A stretch of DNA of 60,642 bases, taken from contig JAEZIZ010000084.1 of assembly GCA_023415915.1 (NCBI GenBank), forward strand, positions 1-60,642, written 5' to 3'. A program made the translations under genes and the position numbers. This DNA is from Bacillota bacterium. GTDB taxonomy: Bacteria; Bacillota; Clostridia; Christensenellales; SZUA-584. This document shows positions 16,329-25,303 of the stretch, one piece after another (position 1 is the stretch's first letter; each line of letters starts with the position of its first letter). Under the pieces are notes generated by a model. That model ran no database searches. It saw only the letters and a list, made by a program, of their open reading frames with translations, and was not told the DNA's origin.

Positions 16329-16736
16329 TTACTTACCTCCCGCGGGAACCTCGTCGCCGTCCACCTTGCAGGTGTTCCAGACGAATACGAGCGGCATAAT
16401 TCCTGTCTGTATCGTCGTATGATACTCACCCGGCGGAACATACAGGCAGTCGCCCGCTTTTACCGGAAACTCGTCCTCGCCGACAATCATTATCCCTTCG
16501 CCGGAGATGAAGTAATAGATCTCTTCCATGTCGTCATGAGCGTGTCCCGTCGTCGAGCCTGTCGGGTAAACCGTCGTATGGCCGCATGTCAGCCGAAGAG
16601 ACGGGCCTTTTTTCTGATCTATGAGATAATAAGTATCCCTCAGCACCTTTGAATCTCTCGGTTCCACGCGCGCGCGCAGACTTCTTGGATCGGTATCCGG
16701 TTCGCGTCCATGTGCAACATTTACAATGTGTTTCAT
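16329..16736 (-). CDS. small cupin protein
   Basis: This is a single-domain cupin of 135 residues. The first cupin motif is seen as GHAHDDMEEIYYFISGEG (two histidines and a glutamate) and the second as LYVPPGEYHTT with its histidine. Such proteins bind a metal and may be isomerases, sugar-binding or storage proteins; none of these roles can be assigned. It lies between the alcohol and aldehyde dehydrogenase genes, in the same direction with short gaps, so it belongs to the sugar operon. Confidence 0.75.
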   Translation of the reverse strand: MKHIVNVAHGREPDTDPRSLRARVEPRDSKVLRDTYYLIDQKKGPSLRLTCGHTTVYPTGSTTGHAHDDMEEIYYFISGEGIMIVGEDEFPVKAGDCLYVPPGEYHTTIQTGIMPLVFVWNTCKVDGDEVPAGGK

Positions 16737-16769
16737 TTTTGTACCCCTTCTTTGATGTAAATATTTTAT

Positions 16770-17780
16770 TTAAAAATCTACGATCACCTTGCACGCATTC
16801 ATATCCGAATACGCGGTGTTCAATGCTTCATCAACGCCTTTAAGCGAAAATGGTATCCTGTGAGTAATCGCTCCTTTTAATTTGTCCTTGTTCATTGCTA
16901 TGAGCTGCAAAGCCTGTGCATAAGAGTTCGCGTACCTGAAGGACGGAACCAGCATTATCTCGCGGCAAACGAATTCGACGAGCGGCAGCGTCTGGGTATC
17001 GGCGCCCAATCCGAGCAATGAAACCTTCGAGCCCGACTTCATGCATTTCGCGAGATGCGCGAGACACGCGTCGGCGCCTGTCGCCTCGTAGCCCACGTCA
17101 AAAGCTTCCCGCGGCATTTCATCCGTTTTAAGGTTGATTACCTTGTCCGCGCCCAGTTCGATAGCCTTTTTAAGCCTGTCTTCGCGTATGTCCGCTATCG
17201 TTACCGACGCGCATCCCACGGCTTTTGCGGCCAGCATACAGGCTATGCCTATTATACCGGCGCCAAATACTACAGCATTGTCTCCCAGCTTGGGCTTTAT
17301 GCGTGTTGTGGCAAAAACGCCGACCGCAAGAGGCTCTACCATCGTGGCCAGCCCGAAATCGTCTATGCTGTCCGGTATCTTAAACACCAGACTTGAGTCG
17401 AACGCCACATATTCCACAAGCGAGCCGTCTACCGGCGGCGTCGCAAAGAACCGCATTTGCGGACACAGGTTGTACTTGCCGCTCATGCAATACTCGCATT
17501 TATAGCACGGTACGCCCGGCTCAATTACAACCCTGTCTCCGGCTTTGAATCCGCTTACCTTGCTTCCCGTCTCCTCTATAATGCCCGCGCATTCGTGGCC
17601 AAGTATCATGGGCTCGTTAACAACGAATGAACCTATTTTACCCTTATGCCAGTAGTGGACGTCCGAGCCGCATATGCCGACCGCTTTCATTTTGACCAGC
17701 ACCTGGTCCTGTTTCGGTTTGGGAACGGGCAGCTCGCGTTCCGACAGCTTTCGTATGCTGTCCAAATAAATCGCTTTCAT
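16770..17780 (-). CDS. zinc-dependent polyol dehydrogenase (sorbitol/xylitol type)
   Basis: This medium-chain dehydrogenase/reductase has 336 residues. Catalytic zinc ligands are C37 (GICGSD) and H62-E63 (LGHECAG); structural zinc cysteines are C92, C95, C98 and C106. FFATPPVDGSLVEY near residue 112 is a hallmark of sorbitol/xylitol dehydrogenases. A glycine-rich NAD-binding region follows (FGAGIIGI). It probably oxidises a pentitol or hexitol to a ketose, which the kinase then phosphorylates. It directly follows the ABC permease gene (22 bp), tying oxidation to uptake. Confidence 0.84.
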   Translation of the reverse strand: MKAIYLDSIRKLSERELPVPKPKQDQVLVKMKAVGICGSDVHYWHKGKIGSFVVNEPMILGHECAGIIEETGSKVSGFKAGDRVVIEPGVPCYKCEYCMSGKYNLCPQMRFFATPPVDGSLVEYVAFDSSLVFKIPDSIDDFGLATMVEPLAVGVFATTRIKPKLGDNAVVFGAGIIGIACMLAAKAVGCASVTIADIREDRLKKAIELGADKVINLKTDEMPREAFDVGYEATGADACLAHLAKCMKSGSKVSLLGLGADTQTLPLVEFVCREIMLVPSFRYANSYAQALQLIAMNKDKLKGAITHRIPFSLKGVDEALNTAYSDMNACKVIVDF

Positions 17781-17802
17781 ATTGACACCCTTTACCTTTC
17801 TG

Positions 17803-18792
17803 CTAAGACCGGGTCTGATAGCGTATACGCATCGAGTCTATAAGCACAGCAAGCATTATGATGAGGCCTGTCGCCATTTGCACGTAGTACGAATCCAGGC
17901 CGAATACCTGCAGGCCTACCTGCACAAAATTAAGCAGCATAACGCCGCCAAGAACGCCGGACACTCTTCCTATGCCGCCTGACAGCGACGTACCGCCTAT
18001 AACCGCAGCGGCTATCGTGTCCATCGAGTATGAGGAGCCGAACACGCTGTTAATAGAACCCATTTTGGAGGAAAGCATAACGCCGGCAAGGCCCGCAAGC
18101 AGTCCCGAAATGGTGAACGTTGCAATGCGTATCCTGTCTACGTTGATACCCGAAACCCTCGCGCAGCTTGCGTTGCCGCCGACTGCAAACATGCTGCGTC
18201 CAAGAGCCGTCTTTCTCCATACGTAATACATGATGATATATACTACGACGAGCACAATTACAAGATATGGTAAAAATCCGAACAGCTTACCCTGACCAAT
18301 GCCGGTATATGCAGGTTCGGCTACCGTTATCGTCCGTCCTCTTGTTATAGCGAGCACCACACCGGCAAGCGTCGTATTCATAGCCAGCGTTTCGATAAGC
18401 GCCACCGTTTTGAGTTTTGCAATCAGCACGCCGTTGATAAAACCTAAGAGCGCTCCCATGGCAAGTATAATAAGCATCGCCAATATGGCCGGTATATGGG
18501 CCGTTTTAAAGAGCAAAACGCCGACAGTCGCTGAAACGGCCATTATGCCGACCGTAGAAAGGTCGATATCGCCAAGCAATATCGTGCCTGCGAGACCGAT
18601 TGTCATTACTCCAATAACCGCGGCCTGCATCGGTATATTGAGATAAAGCTCTGGGTTCTCAAATGGATTGAAGAAGTTCGGGCGTAATATTATGAACACT
18701 ATTACGCCAAAAAGCAACAGTACCCACACAATGTTGTCGATTAGCGCCTTAACCAGTCTGTTCTCTCCGGAACTATTTATTTTACCACTCAT
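17803..18792 (-). CDS. sugar ABC transporter permease (RbsC type)
   Basis: This 329-residue integral membrane permease of the ribose/autoinducer-2/xylose importer family has about eight to ten hydrophobic segments. Family motifs GLAGTILLGDIDLSTVGIMA and AAVIGGTSLSGGIGRVSGVLGG are present, the second being the conserved cytoplasmic loop that contacts the ATPase. The start codon overlaps the stop of the ATPase gene by 4 bp. It forms a homodimeric pore with the RbsA-like and RbsB-like proteins. Substrate is probably a polyol or pentose, judged from neighbours. Confidence 0.88.
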   Translation of the reverse strand: MSGKINSSGENRLVKALIDNIVWVLLLFGVIVFIILRPNFFNPFENPELYLNIPMQAAVIGVMTIGLAGTILLGDIDLSTVGIMAVSATVGVLLFKTAHIPAILAMLIILAMGALLGFINGVLIAKLKTVALIETLAMNTTLAGVVLAITRGRTITVAEPAYTGIGQGKLFGFLPYLVIVLVVVYIIMYYVWRKTALGRSMFAVGGNASCARVSGINVDRIRIATFTISGLLAGLAGVMLSSKMGSINSVFGSSYSMDTIAAAVIGGTSLSGGIGRVSGVLGGVMLLNFVQVGLQVFGLDSYYVQMATGLIIMLAVLIDSMRIRYQTRS

Positions 18793-20297
18793 ACCGCTAT
18801 TCCACCTTTATTATCTCTAATTTCAATAACTTTTTCCGGCGTTATGCCGTCGTTTACAACATCTCCCACAATTCTTCCCTTGTTGAAGATCACAACGCGG
18901 TCTGCAATACGCAAGAGTTCGTCGAAGTCGTTTGTAACATAGATTACCGACAAACCCATAGTAGTAAGGTCTTGAATCAGCTTCATGATCTCCTCGCGAC
19001 TCTTTATATCTATACCAATAGTCGGTTCGTCGAGTATCAGCACTTCGGGGTCGCAGGCCAAAACTTTTGCGAGCACCACTTTTTGCTGGTTGCCGCCTGA
19101 CAGACTGGCCGCAGTATCGTCAATTGTCCGGGCTTTAATCTTAAGCGCCTGCAAGGAATGTTCTGCGATACTTTCTTCTTTTTTAAGGTTCAGCATGCCA
19201 AACTTGCTTTTGAGCTTATATTTTAGCGAGGAAAGCCCTATGTTTTCTCTGATGGACATTATAGGCACTATGCCGTAGGCATGCCTGTCGTCAGGCAGGT
19301 AGCAGATTTTGTTTTTCAGAGCGTCGTTTGCTTCTCTTATCTCGATCTGCTTGCCGTGCATCTTTATCGTTCCGCCGTGCTTTTTAGTCAGGCCATATAT
19401 GGTTGTGCATATCTCGCGCGCACCGGAACCCGGAAAACCAACAAAACCGACAATCTCGCCTTTTCTGATCTTTAAAGAGGTAGGCTCCAAAAATCTTGCG
19501 CATAAATTTTCACATTCGAGAACAACATTTTCGTCAATAACCTTTTCCGGATCTCGCATTGTCAGTTCAACTTCTTCGCCTGCAACCAGATTTGCGAGGT
19601 CCTGCTGCGAATTGCATTTGGAGCCTGTATACGCCTCGCCGTCGCGTACAACCGTAATCTCGTCTGTAAAGCGAAGTACTTCTTCAAGGTAGTGCGAAAT
19701 AAATATAAATGTTATACCGCTTTTTGCCTGTTCCTTGACGAAGTGAAACAGATTCTCACGATCCTCGACCGATAGCGATGTAGTCGGTTCGTCGAGTATT
19801 ATAAGCTTTCCGCCGCCGAAGAGGGCGCGAATTATATTCACTTTACGCTGATCGACAGGCGACAACTCCCTGAGCTTTTTATAAGGATCGACTTTGAGGC
19901 CGAATTCATCCATCACCTCAACGGCCCGTTTGTGCATACCCTTCCAGTCTATAAATTTTGCCTTGTTTTTTGGCCATAACCCTAAAGATATATTTTCAGC
20001 AACATCCATATCCGGTACGATACTTGCGTGCTGCGTCACAAGGCGTATACCCATATCCTGCCTCTCTTTAAGCGTTAAATGGGATATATCCTTACCCTCA
20101 AATATGACGCTGCCTTTATCCTGTCTATAAACACCCGCAATAATATTGACCATAGTGCTTTTTCCCGCACCGTTACGCCCTACGAGCGAGTGGATCGTTC
20201 CTTTTTTAATATTTAAGTTTACATTCTTCAGGGCATGCGTGGTACTGAAGCTTTTGCTTACATTTTGGACTTCCAGTAATATATCCTGTTCCACCAT
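18789..20297 (-). CDS. sugar ABC transporter ATP-binding protein (RbsA type)
   Basis: Two ABC cassettes are fused in about 502 residues. The first has a Walker A GRNGAGKST and Walker B LIILDEPTTSL; the second has the degenerate Walker A GFPGSGARE typical of this family, and LSGGNQQK with VLILDEPTIGID. The ATG at 20297 is chosen because TGAAAGGAG lies five bases upstream; a longer frame to 20348 adds an arginine-rich tail without family match. It energises uptake through the adjacent permease. Confidence 0.92.
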   Translation of the reverse strand: MVEQDILLEVQNVSKSFSTTHALKNVNLNIKKGTIHSLVGRNGAGKSTMVNIIAGVYRQDKGSVIFEGKDISHLTLKERQDMGIRLVTQHASIVPDMDVAENISLGLWPKNKAKFIDWKGMHKRAVEVMDEFGLKVDPYKKLRELSPVDQRKVNIIRALFGGGKLIILDEPTTSLSVEDRENLFHFVKEQAKSGITFIFISHYLEEVLRFTDEITVVRDGEAYTGSKCNSQQDLANLVAGEEVELTMRDPEKVIDENVVLECENLCARFLEPTSLKIRKGEIVGFVGFPGSGAREICTTIYGLTKKHGGTIKMHGKQIEIREANDALKNKICYLPDDRHAYGIVPIMSIRENIGLSSLKYKLKSKFGMLNLKKEESIAEHSLQALKIKARTIDDTAASLSGGNQQKVVLAKVLACDPEVLILDEPTIGIDIKSREEIMKLIQDLTTMGLSVIYVTNDFDELLRIADRVVIFNKGRIVGDVVNDGITPEKVIEIRDNKGGIAV

Positions 20298-20367
20298 GCT
20301 TCTCCTTTCATATCGAAAATATACATCTCTGCCGCCTGGTCCCAACACACAAATACCGTTTTACGGG

Positions 20368-20420
20368 CTTTGGTCAGGCCGGCTTTTTAAGAAACCGCAT
20401 TATACGCCGGCCTGCCAAAG
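20368..20420 (-). promoter_or_regulatory. intercistronic stem-loop between binding-protein and ATPase genes
   Basis: The minus strand carries CTTTGGCAGGCCGGC and its near-complement GCCGGCCTGACCAAAG (one inserted base), around a 22-base loop. The T run after the stem is absent. Hairpins at this place often stabilise the binding-protein mRNA and lower expression of the transporter genes; that role is inferred from position. Confidence 0.65.
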
Positions 20421-20465
20421 TCTATGTTCGTTATGCGTCTAATTCATGACGATAACTTTTTTCCG

Positions 20466-21638
20466 TTAACCCTCGATTGCGGACATGTCATACTTAAGGT
20501 TCAATTCCTGCTCAGCAACAATACCCCAGTGTCTCGGGTCTGTGCAGTTTTCGGGATTGATTTCGTATGCAGGAACCTTTACGTACGGACCAGCATCGGA
20601 TTCGATGATTTCGCAGTTTTCCCAATAATACTTGTTGTTGGAGTAAGGTCCAAGAGGAACATCCTCGCCCTTGAACGAGTATTTTTCGAGCATTTCAATG
20701 GCTATTGCCGAGTAGGAATATCCGTCCTGAGCGATGCTGTAGTCGTAGTATCCCTCTTCGATGAACTTGTTCGCTATAGGCTCGCCGTCGATAGTGACAA
20801 CTATAACGTGATTCGGGTCGTCGCGCTTTGTCCATTTATCCTGCATCTTAAGAGCGGATACCAGGCCCATGCCGGGGTTGTCCGAAGGCGTATGCAGAGC
20901 GTCAATTTCCACGCCAGCCGCAAACTGGTTCAATACAGCGTCCTGTGTTTTGCTGATTTCGCCTTCGCACGGCAGCGCTACGTAATTGATGTTGGGATAT
21001 TCGGCAAACGTCGCATCCATGCCTTCTTTACGCAGACGCCATGCAAACGAGCTCATAGCACCGTAGCAGTTCACTACTGTTCCTTTGGGTTCGCCATATC
21101 TGGCTTCAAGAGCCTTTATAATAGCCTTGGCAGCCAGTACGCCGGCATCATAGTTGTCGAACGCAACGGACACAGCGATGTCGCCGCCGGTAAGCGGAGT
21201 ATCAACGATAGCAACGGGGATACCAGCCGCTACAGCCTGATCGGCCGCCGCGATGAGGCCTTCGGAGTCGATCGGGTCGGACAGTATCGCGTTGGGCTTC
21301 TTGTTGATGAAGTTTACAAACTGGTCGAACTGTTTAGCAGCGTCCAGTTTGGCGTCGGAAGCTTCAAACTTCCAGCCGCGGTCTTCGCACTCTTTCTGAG
21401 CCGCAACCTGGCATACTGTCCAGAAGTAATAGTCGAGGCCTTTGTTGGCATAAGCAACGAACACATCGCCTTCTCCGGACGGAGTATCGTCAGCAGGAGC
21501 GACGGACTTATCAGCGGGAGCCTCAGCGCTCGGCTTCGTATCCGCGCTGGGAGCAGGAGTATCAGCTCCGGCACAACCGCTGACCATCATTGTAAGCGCC
21601 AGAACACATATCAATAGTGTCACCAAATGTTTCTTCAT
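20466..21638 (-). CDS. sugar ABC transporter substrate-binding lipoprotein (RbsB type)
   Basis: This 390-residue secreted lipoprotein has a positively charged start, a hydrophobic stretch and the lipobox MVSGC, so it is anchored at Cys after SPase II cleavage. An acidic, Ala/Pro/Ser-rich linker of about 45 residues follows. The rest is a periplasmic-binding type 1 fold of the ribose/galactose group (NKKPNAILSDPIDSEGL and AIVDTPLTGGDIAVSVAFDN are the ligand-region strands). It is first of the transporter operon; GGAGGAAAGAG precedes the ATG. Ligand unknown, probably a polyol or pentose. Confidence 0.9.
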   Translation of the reverse strand: MKKHLVTLLICVLALTMMVSGCAGADTPAPSADTKPSAEAPADKSVAPADDTPSGEGDVFVAYANKGLDYYFWTVCQVAAQKECEDRGWKFEASDAKLDAAKQFDQFVNFINKKPNAILSDPIDSEGLIAAADQAVAAGIPVAIVDTPLTGGDIAVSVAFDNYDAGVLAAKAIIKALEARYGEPKGTVVNCYGAMSSFAWRLRKEGMDATFAEYPNINYVALPCEGEISKTQDAVLNQFAAGVEIDALHTPSDNPGMGLVSALKMQDKWTKRDDPNHVIVVTIDGEPIANKFIEEGYYDYSIAQDGYSYSAIAIEMLEKYSFKGEDVPLGPYSNNKYYWENCEIIESDAGPYVKVPAYEINPENCTDPRHWGIVAEQELNLKYDMSAIEG

Positions 21639-21819
21639 TCTCTTTCCTCCTATAAGTTTTGGGTAATAATGAATGGGGCTAAATCATTCATTCTATTTGC
21701 TGAATACATGGCATTTTTTGCATTCTTAATCTGCTTAAACCATAAAACCCAAACAGCCCTTTGCTTATTCCCCCCTTTCCAAGCAATGAATTTCATGGTT
21801 TTAACGCCGTGTTTCAGCC

Positions 21820-23169
21820 TTATATTGTTCCTTCCACATCTTTGATTTTTGATATGAAAGCTTTAATTTCATCGGTTTTCAGAACACCCAGAGCGCCGTT
21901 TCCATAATCTACACTTACAAATCCGGGGCGGTCCTTCACTTCTCTGAAAGTCAGCAGCTCTTCATAGGGAGCAGACAAACGTTTGAATAAGAATACACCT
22001 GCTTCATCCCCCAAATCCGATTCATCCATGGGCTCCATGTCCCACTTTATATCCTGCAGCGCCGCGGCTATCGTATGGTAATCGGCGCTTGCTATGGATG
22101 CGCCGTCCGCAAGGAATCTTTGTTCCTGCCTGCCCGTCGTCTCATCCTTAACCCATACCGACTGCAGCAAATGCCTGTCTTCGCCAAATGTGATTGCGCA
22201 TTCCGTGACCGACGCTACCTCAAAGTAATAAAGTGCCGGGTCAATTATCTCTTTGGCGTTTATGTCAAATACGTTTAATATCTTTTTGTCAATCAGATAG
22301 ACGCCATCAAGGCCGCTTATTTTGCAGTACACCTTGTCGCCTTGGGCATCCCCTGTCGTTATCTTAAGCTCGCGGTCGAACGAGTCGTATAGCGTGCATA
22401 CTCTTCCCGACTCAGCGTCCAGCCCGTACTCGCTGTCCTGCCTGGCTCCTTTAACCTCTTTTACCCATTCAATGCTTTTGATATGGTTGATTATCTCCTG
22501 TATGCTGCCGGTGCTGGCGTTGCAGGTATACGGCCTTGCCATCCTCCAGTAAAAATCCCCCCGCGACCGGGGCGCTTCAGACTGATTGCAGCTTATTTCG
22601 CCCTGCTCCGGAGATTCTATGCTGACGCCTACGATCTTGTTGAAATTAACCTGGTTAAGGGGTATTTCCATTATCACCTTCGAAGACGTCAGCAGCACTT
22701 CAGCCCTCATTTCGTCTAACAGGTATATAGATTTATCATCCTGCATTTGCATGTATGTACCAGTGTTTGCATAAGAATTCCCCAACATATATCTCTGTCT
22801 GCCGCCGTTTTTGAGCTCAACACTTATCACCGCGCGGGGGTCGTCCAGAGCGTATTGCGCCATATCCTGTCTGTCTTCTACCTTATAAGCCGCTTTCATA
22901 TAACCCAGTGTCGCCAGCAGCGGAGCCATCTTCTCCTGCTCCACGGCAACCCCGTCCATGCTCCACTTCCCGTTTTCACACTTAACTGCGAGTGTGTTAT
23001 CCGATTCCCTGTCCTCTATCTGTATGGAGACGATATCTTGTACGGGCGTTCTTGAAAGCCATATGCCCGCAGCTTTCTTCCCCAGTGACGAGACCAATAC
23101 CATTACTCCTGCCAGCAGCACCAAGGCTACCGTCAAGCTTATTAAAACGAGCTTCTTCGTTCGTGTCAT
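21820..23169 (-). CDS. DUF4340 membrane-anchored protein of a Gld-type ABC system
   Basis: This 449-residue protein has one N-terminal transmembrane segment (about residues 7-30) and a long extracellular part with DUF4340-like repeats (YALDDPRAVISVELKNG, YMLGNSYANTGTYMQ, YLLDEMRAEVLL, GLDAESGRVCTLYD). The ATG at 23169 shares one base with the stop of the GldG-like gene (TGATG), so the genes are coupled; the frame is open further upstream but that part overlaps the neighbour. DUF4340 proteins commonly accompany GldA/F/G-like transporters; their role is unknown. Confidence 0.82.
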   Translation of the reverse strand: MTRTKKLVLISLTVALVLLAGVMVLVSSLGKKAAGIWLSRTPVQDIVSIQIEDRESDNTLAVKCENGKWSMDGVAVEQEKMAPLLATLGYMKAAYKVEDRQDMAQYALDDPRAVISVELKNGGRQRYMLGNSYANTGTYMQMQDDKSIYLLDEMRAEVLLTSSKVIMEIPLNQVNFNKIVGVSIESPEQGEISCNQSEAPRSRGDFYWRMARPYTCNASTGSIQEIINHIKSIEWVKEVKGARQDSEYGLDAESGRVCTLYDSFDRELKITTGDAQGDKVYCKISGLDGVYLIDKKILNVFDINAKEIIDPALYYFEVASVTECAITFGEDRHLLQSVWVKDETTGRQEQRFLADGASIASADYHTIAAALQDIKWDMEPMDESDLGDEAGVFLFKRLSAPYEELLTFREVKDRPGFVSVDYGNGALGVLKTDEIKAFISKIKDVEGTI

Positions 23170-24596
23170 CAGCGTCTTACCCTTCGTCTCCAAACTACAA
23201 TGCCGGAGATGATAACTGCCGCCGGCAGTACAACCGCAACCAATGTTATTAAAAGCATGCTTTGCGTTTGGCTGGACACTTCGAGCTTCGGATTGGTAAG
23301 CGTCTTGGGTTTGATAACCACCGAAGCGCCTTTTCCGCTCGACCATGATACGGCACCCATAAACGCGGTCAGGTTGCCTGCGAATTTCGCATTATCCAGT
23401 GACGATATAAAATCAGTGCTTCCATAGAGTACGACGCGCGCGCCGGTACGGGTATTTTCCGCGGCTGCGGCCAGAACAAACGGGCCGTCAGTATCCCCTT
23501 CCTCGCGGTCGAGCGTTTCGGTCAGCGGGTTAACTTTGCCGTAGCTTTGGCTTGTCGTCGTAAGCAGCGGATATGACTTCACATCCTCGACTTCACTTAT
23601 GCCGACGCTTCGGCAGCGCGACATCACAACGCTTGAACCGGCTTCCTTTATCATCGATATCGCGGAAGCGTCAAGTATATCCGGGCGCAGTATAACGGGA
23701 TTGTTGTAGTAGTGCGACGAGTCTCCCTCGACAATCATGTCCCTGCCTAAAGTGAGCCCAAACCCGCTCAGCACTTTTTCAAAATTCGGAAGCTCGGGAG
23801 CCATCGGGTTGATCATAAACACAGCTCTCCCGCCGTTGCTTAGAAACTCACTTAATATGCCGTATTCCTCATCTGTTAGGTCGGAGAGAGGCGCTACAAA
23901 TATCACGCAATCTCCTTCGCTAAGATGCTTGTCATTATATACGAGATGATATGAGTCAACGTCATATTCGTCGTTATCAAGCGTTCCCTTAAGGTAGTAA
24001 AGCGCGTTTAAATCCATCTCTTTATGGCCTTCCATAAAGTAGGCGACGTGTTGTTTGCCGCCCATCAGCGACACTATGGCGGATGTTATGCGCTGCTCGG
24101 CCGCCAGGCCGGTCGCATAGAGCTTGTCCTTGTCAAGATTCCATTCGTAAAGGTTTTCCGCCTTAATCACACGGAAATTGGTTTCATCGTCCGCCAGCGT
24201 TACAATTATATCGTTATTCTCAATCTCTTCATCTTCGCTTTCAAACTGGTTCAGAAACAGCGGAGTACTGATAGGATCGATGTTTTTAACTTCAATATAG
24301 CCGGAGGCCATTTTATAATGTTTGAGCAATTCGCCTATGGTTCTGTCTTCCTCGCCCTGCGGATAAACGGTATAAATATTGATACGCTTATCAAGCGCGG
24401 CCAGCGACGATCTTGTCGCGTCTCCTATGGAGTAGACTTGATTGGAAGTAAGATCCCAGTGCAGGCCAAGCGTGTCCTCAAGTTGTTCGGTAATCAGCGT
24501 CACCATGACTCCGAGGCTGACGACAAGCAGTATAATCAGTATCCATATGCTGTTCTTTTTCAGCATGCCCGTTTTTACGGACTTTGTCATATTCAT
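23169..24596 (-). CDS. GldG-like ABC transporter auxiliary protein
   Basis: This protein has 475 residues with a transmembrane segment at each end (about 17-37 and near 445-465) and a large extracytoplasmic domain between. WDLTSNQVYSIGDATRSSLAAL and the segment DCVIFVAPLSDLTDEEYGILSEFLSNGGRAVFMINP are typical of the GldG/ABC-type_uncharacterised family. The ATG at 24596 overlaps the permease stop (ATGA) and follows AAGGAGGTGG. In Bacteroidetes the family serves gliding; in Firmicutes the cargo is unknown. Confidence 0.85.
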   Translation of the reverse strand: MNMTKSVKTGMLKKNSIWILIILLVVSLGVMVTLITEQLEDTLGLHWDLTSNQVYSIGDATRSSLAALDKRINIYTVYPQGEEDRTIGELLKHYKMASGYIEVKNIDPISTPLFLNQFESEDEEIENNDIIVTLADDETNFRVIKAENLYEWNLDKDKLYATGLAAEQRITSAIVSLMGGKQHVAYFMEGHKEMDLNALYYLKGTLDNDEYDVDSYHLVYNDKHLSEGDCVIFVAPLSDLTDEEYGILSEFLSNGGRAVFMINPMAPELPNFEKVLSGFGLTLGRDMIVEGDSSHYYNNPVILRPDILDASAISMIKEAGSSVVMSRCRSVGISEVEDVKSYPLLTTTSQSYGKVNPLTETLDREEGDTDGPFVLAAAAENTRTGARVVLYGSTDFISSLDNAKFAGNLTAFMGAVSWSSGKGASVVIKPKTLTNPKLEVSSQTQSMLLITLVAVVLPAAVIISGIVVWRRRVRR

Positions 24597-25303
24597 ATAC
24601 TGCTCCACCTCCTTCGCTCAAGCATCAGAGTGCTCAGGCTTACAAATACAGCGCTGAACGCGATGTAATATATCGTTGACGAGATGCTGAAAGTTCCGAA
24701 CTGGTAAGGTTCAAACCGGCGGAACAATGAGAACCATTGCAACACCGTATTTATAAATGGACTGCGCACCTGCGCTATCAAAAAGTCGAGCGTCAAGAAC
24801 AAAAGCAGTATGCCGTATGTGGCGACGGCTGCCGACAACTGGTTCTCCGTAAGTGTGGATATCAACACGCCCACAGCGATAAACGCCGCGCCTATCAGGA
24901 AAAAGCCCAAATATCCGTTTATAATCATTAATACAGGAGGATTACCCAACATGAGCAGTATAATCGGATAAACCAGTGTGAAGCAAAGCGTGATAGCGAA
25001 CACGCAAACCGCCGCCAGATATTTGCCAAGTATTATGGCCGGCAGCGTCAGGCTGGATGTCAGCAATAGCTGGTCGCGCTTGGTTTTCTTTTCTTCCGCT
25101 ATAAGACGCATCGTTAAAAGCGGCACGATCAGCATAAACACGTATATGCAGTCATTAAGCGTGGTGTTGAATTCGGCGTTAAGCGCCAGTATGTTGTTGA
25201 CTGTAAACAAGATACCGGACAGAAACAGGAACGAGCCAATAAAGACATATCCCAGCATCGTATTAAAATAGTCCTTTAGTTCCCTGTGAAAGACAGCGCT
25301 CAT
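24593..25303 (-). CDS. ABC-2 type permease (GldF-like)
   Basis: This 236-residue permease has about six transmembrane segments. FHRELKDYFNTMLGYVF at the N-terminus and AEEKKTKRDQLLLTSSLTLPAIILGKYLAA are the typical ABC-2/GldF signatures. It overlaps the ATPase gene by 4 bp and the GldG-like gene by 4 bp, so the four genes form one unit. It probably acts in export or remodelling at the cell surface; the substrate is unknown. Confidence 0.87.
   Translation of the reverse strand: MSAVFHRELKDYFNTMLGYVFIGSFLFLSGILFTVNNILALNAEFNTTLNDCIYVFMLIVPLLTMRLIAEEKKTKRDQLLLTSSLTLPAIILGKYLAAVCVFAITLCFTLVYPIILLMLGNPPVLMIINGYLGFFLIGAAFIAVGVLISTLTENQLSAAVATYGILLLFLTLDFLIAQVRSPFINTVLQWFSLFRRFEPYQFGTFSISSTIYYIAFSAVFVSLSTLMLERRRWSSI

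Noticed and set aside
20424..21617. A 397-codon open frame opposite the RbsB-like gene
   Set aside because: It is antisense to a clear lipoprotein gene; its translation is rich in R, V, F and Y with no family motif and is a by-product of codon use on the other strand.
5874..21638. Sulfoquinovose transketolase-type pathway
   Set aside because: Split transketolase plus an RpiB-like gene recalls that route, but no sulfoquinovosidase, SQ isomerase or sulfonate exporter is present, while xylulokinase and a polyol dehydrogenase are.
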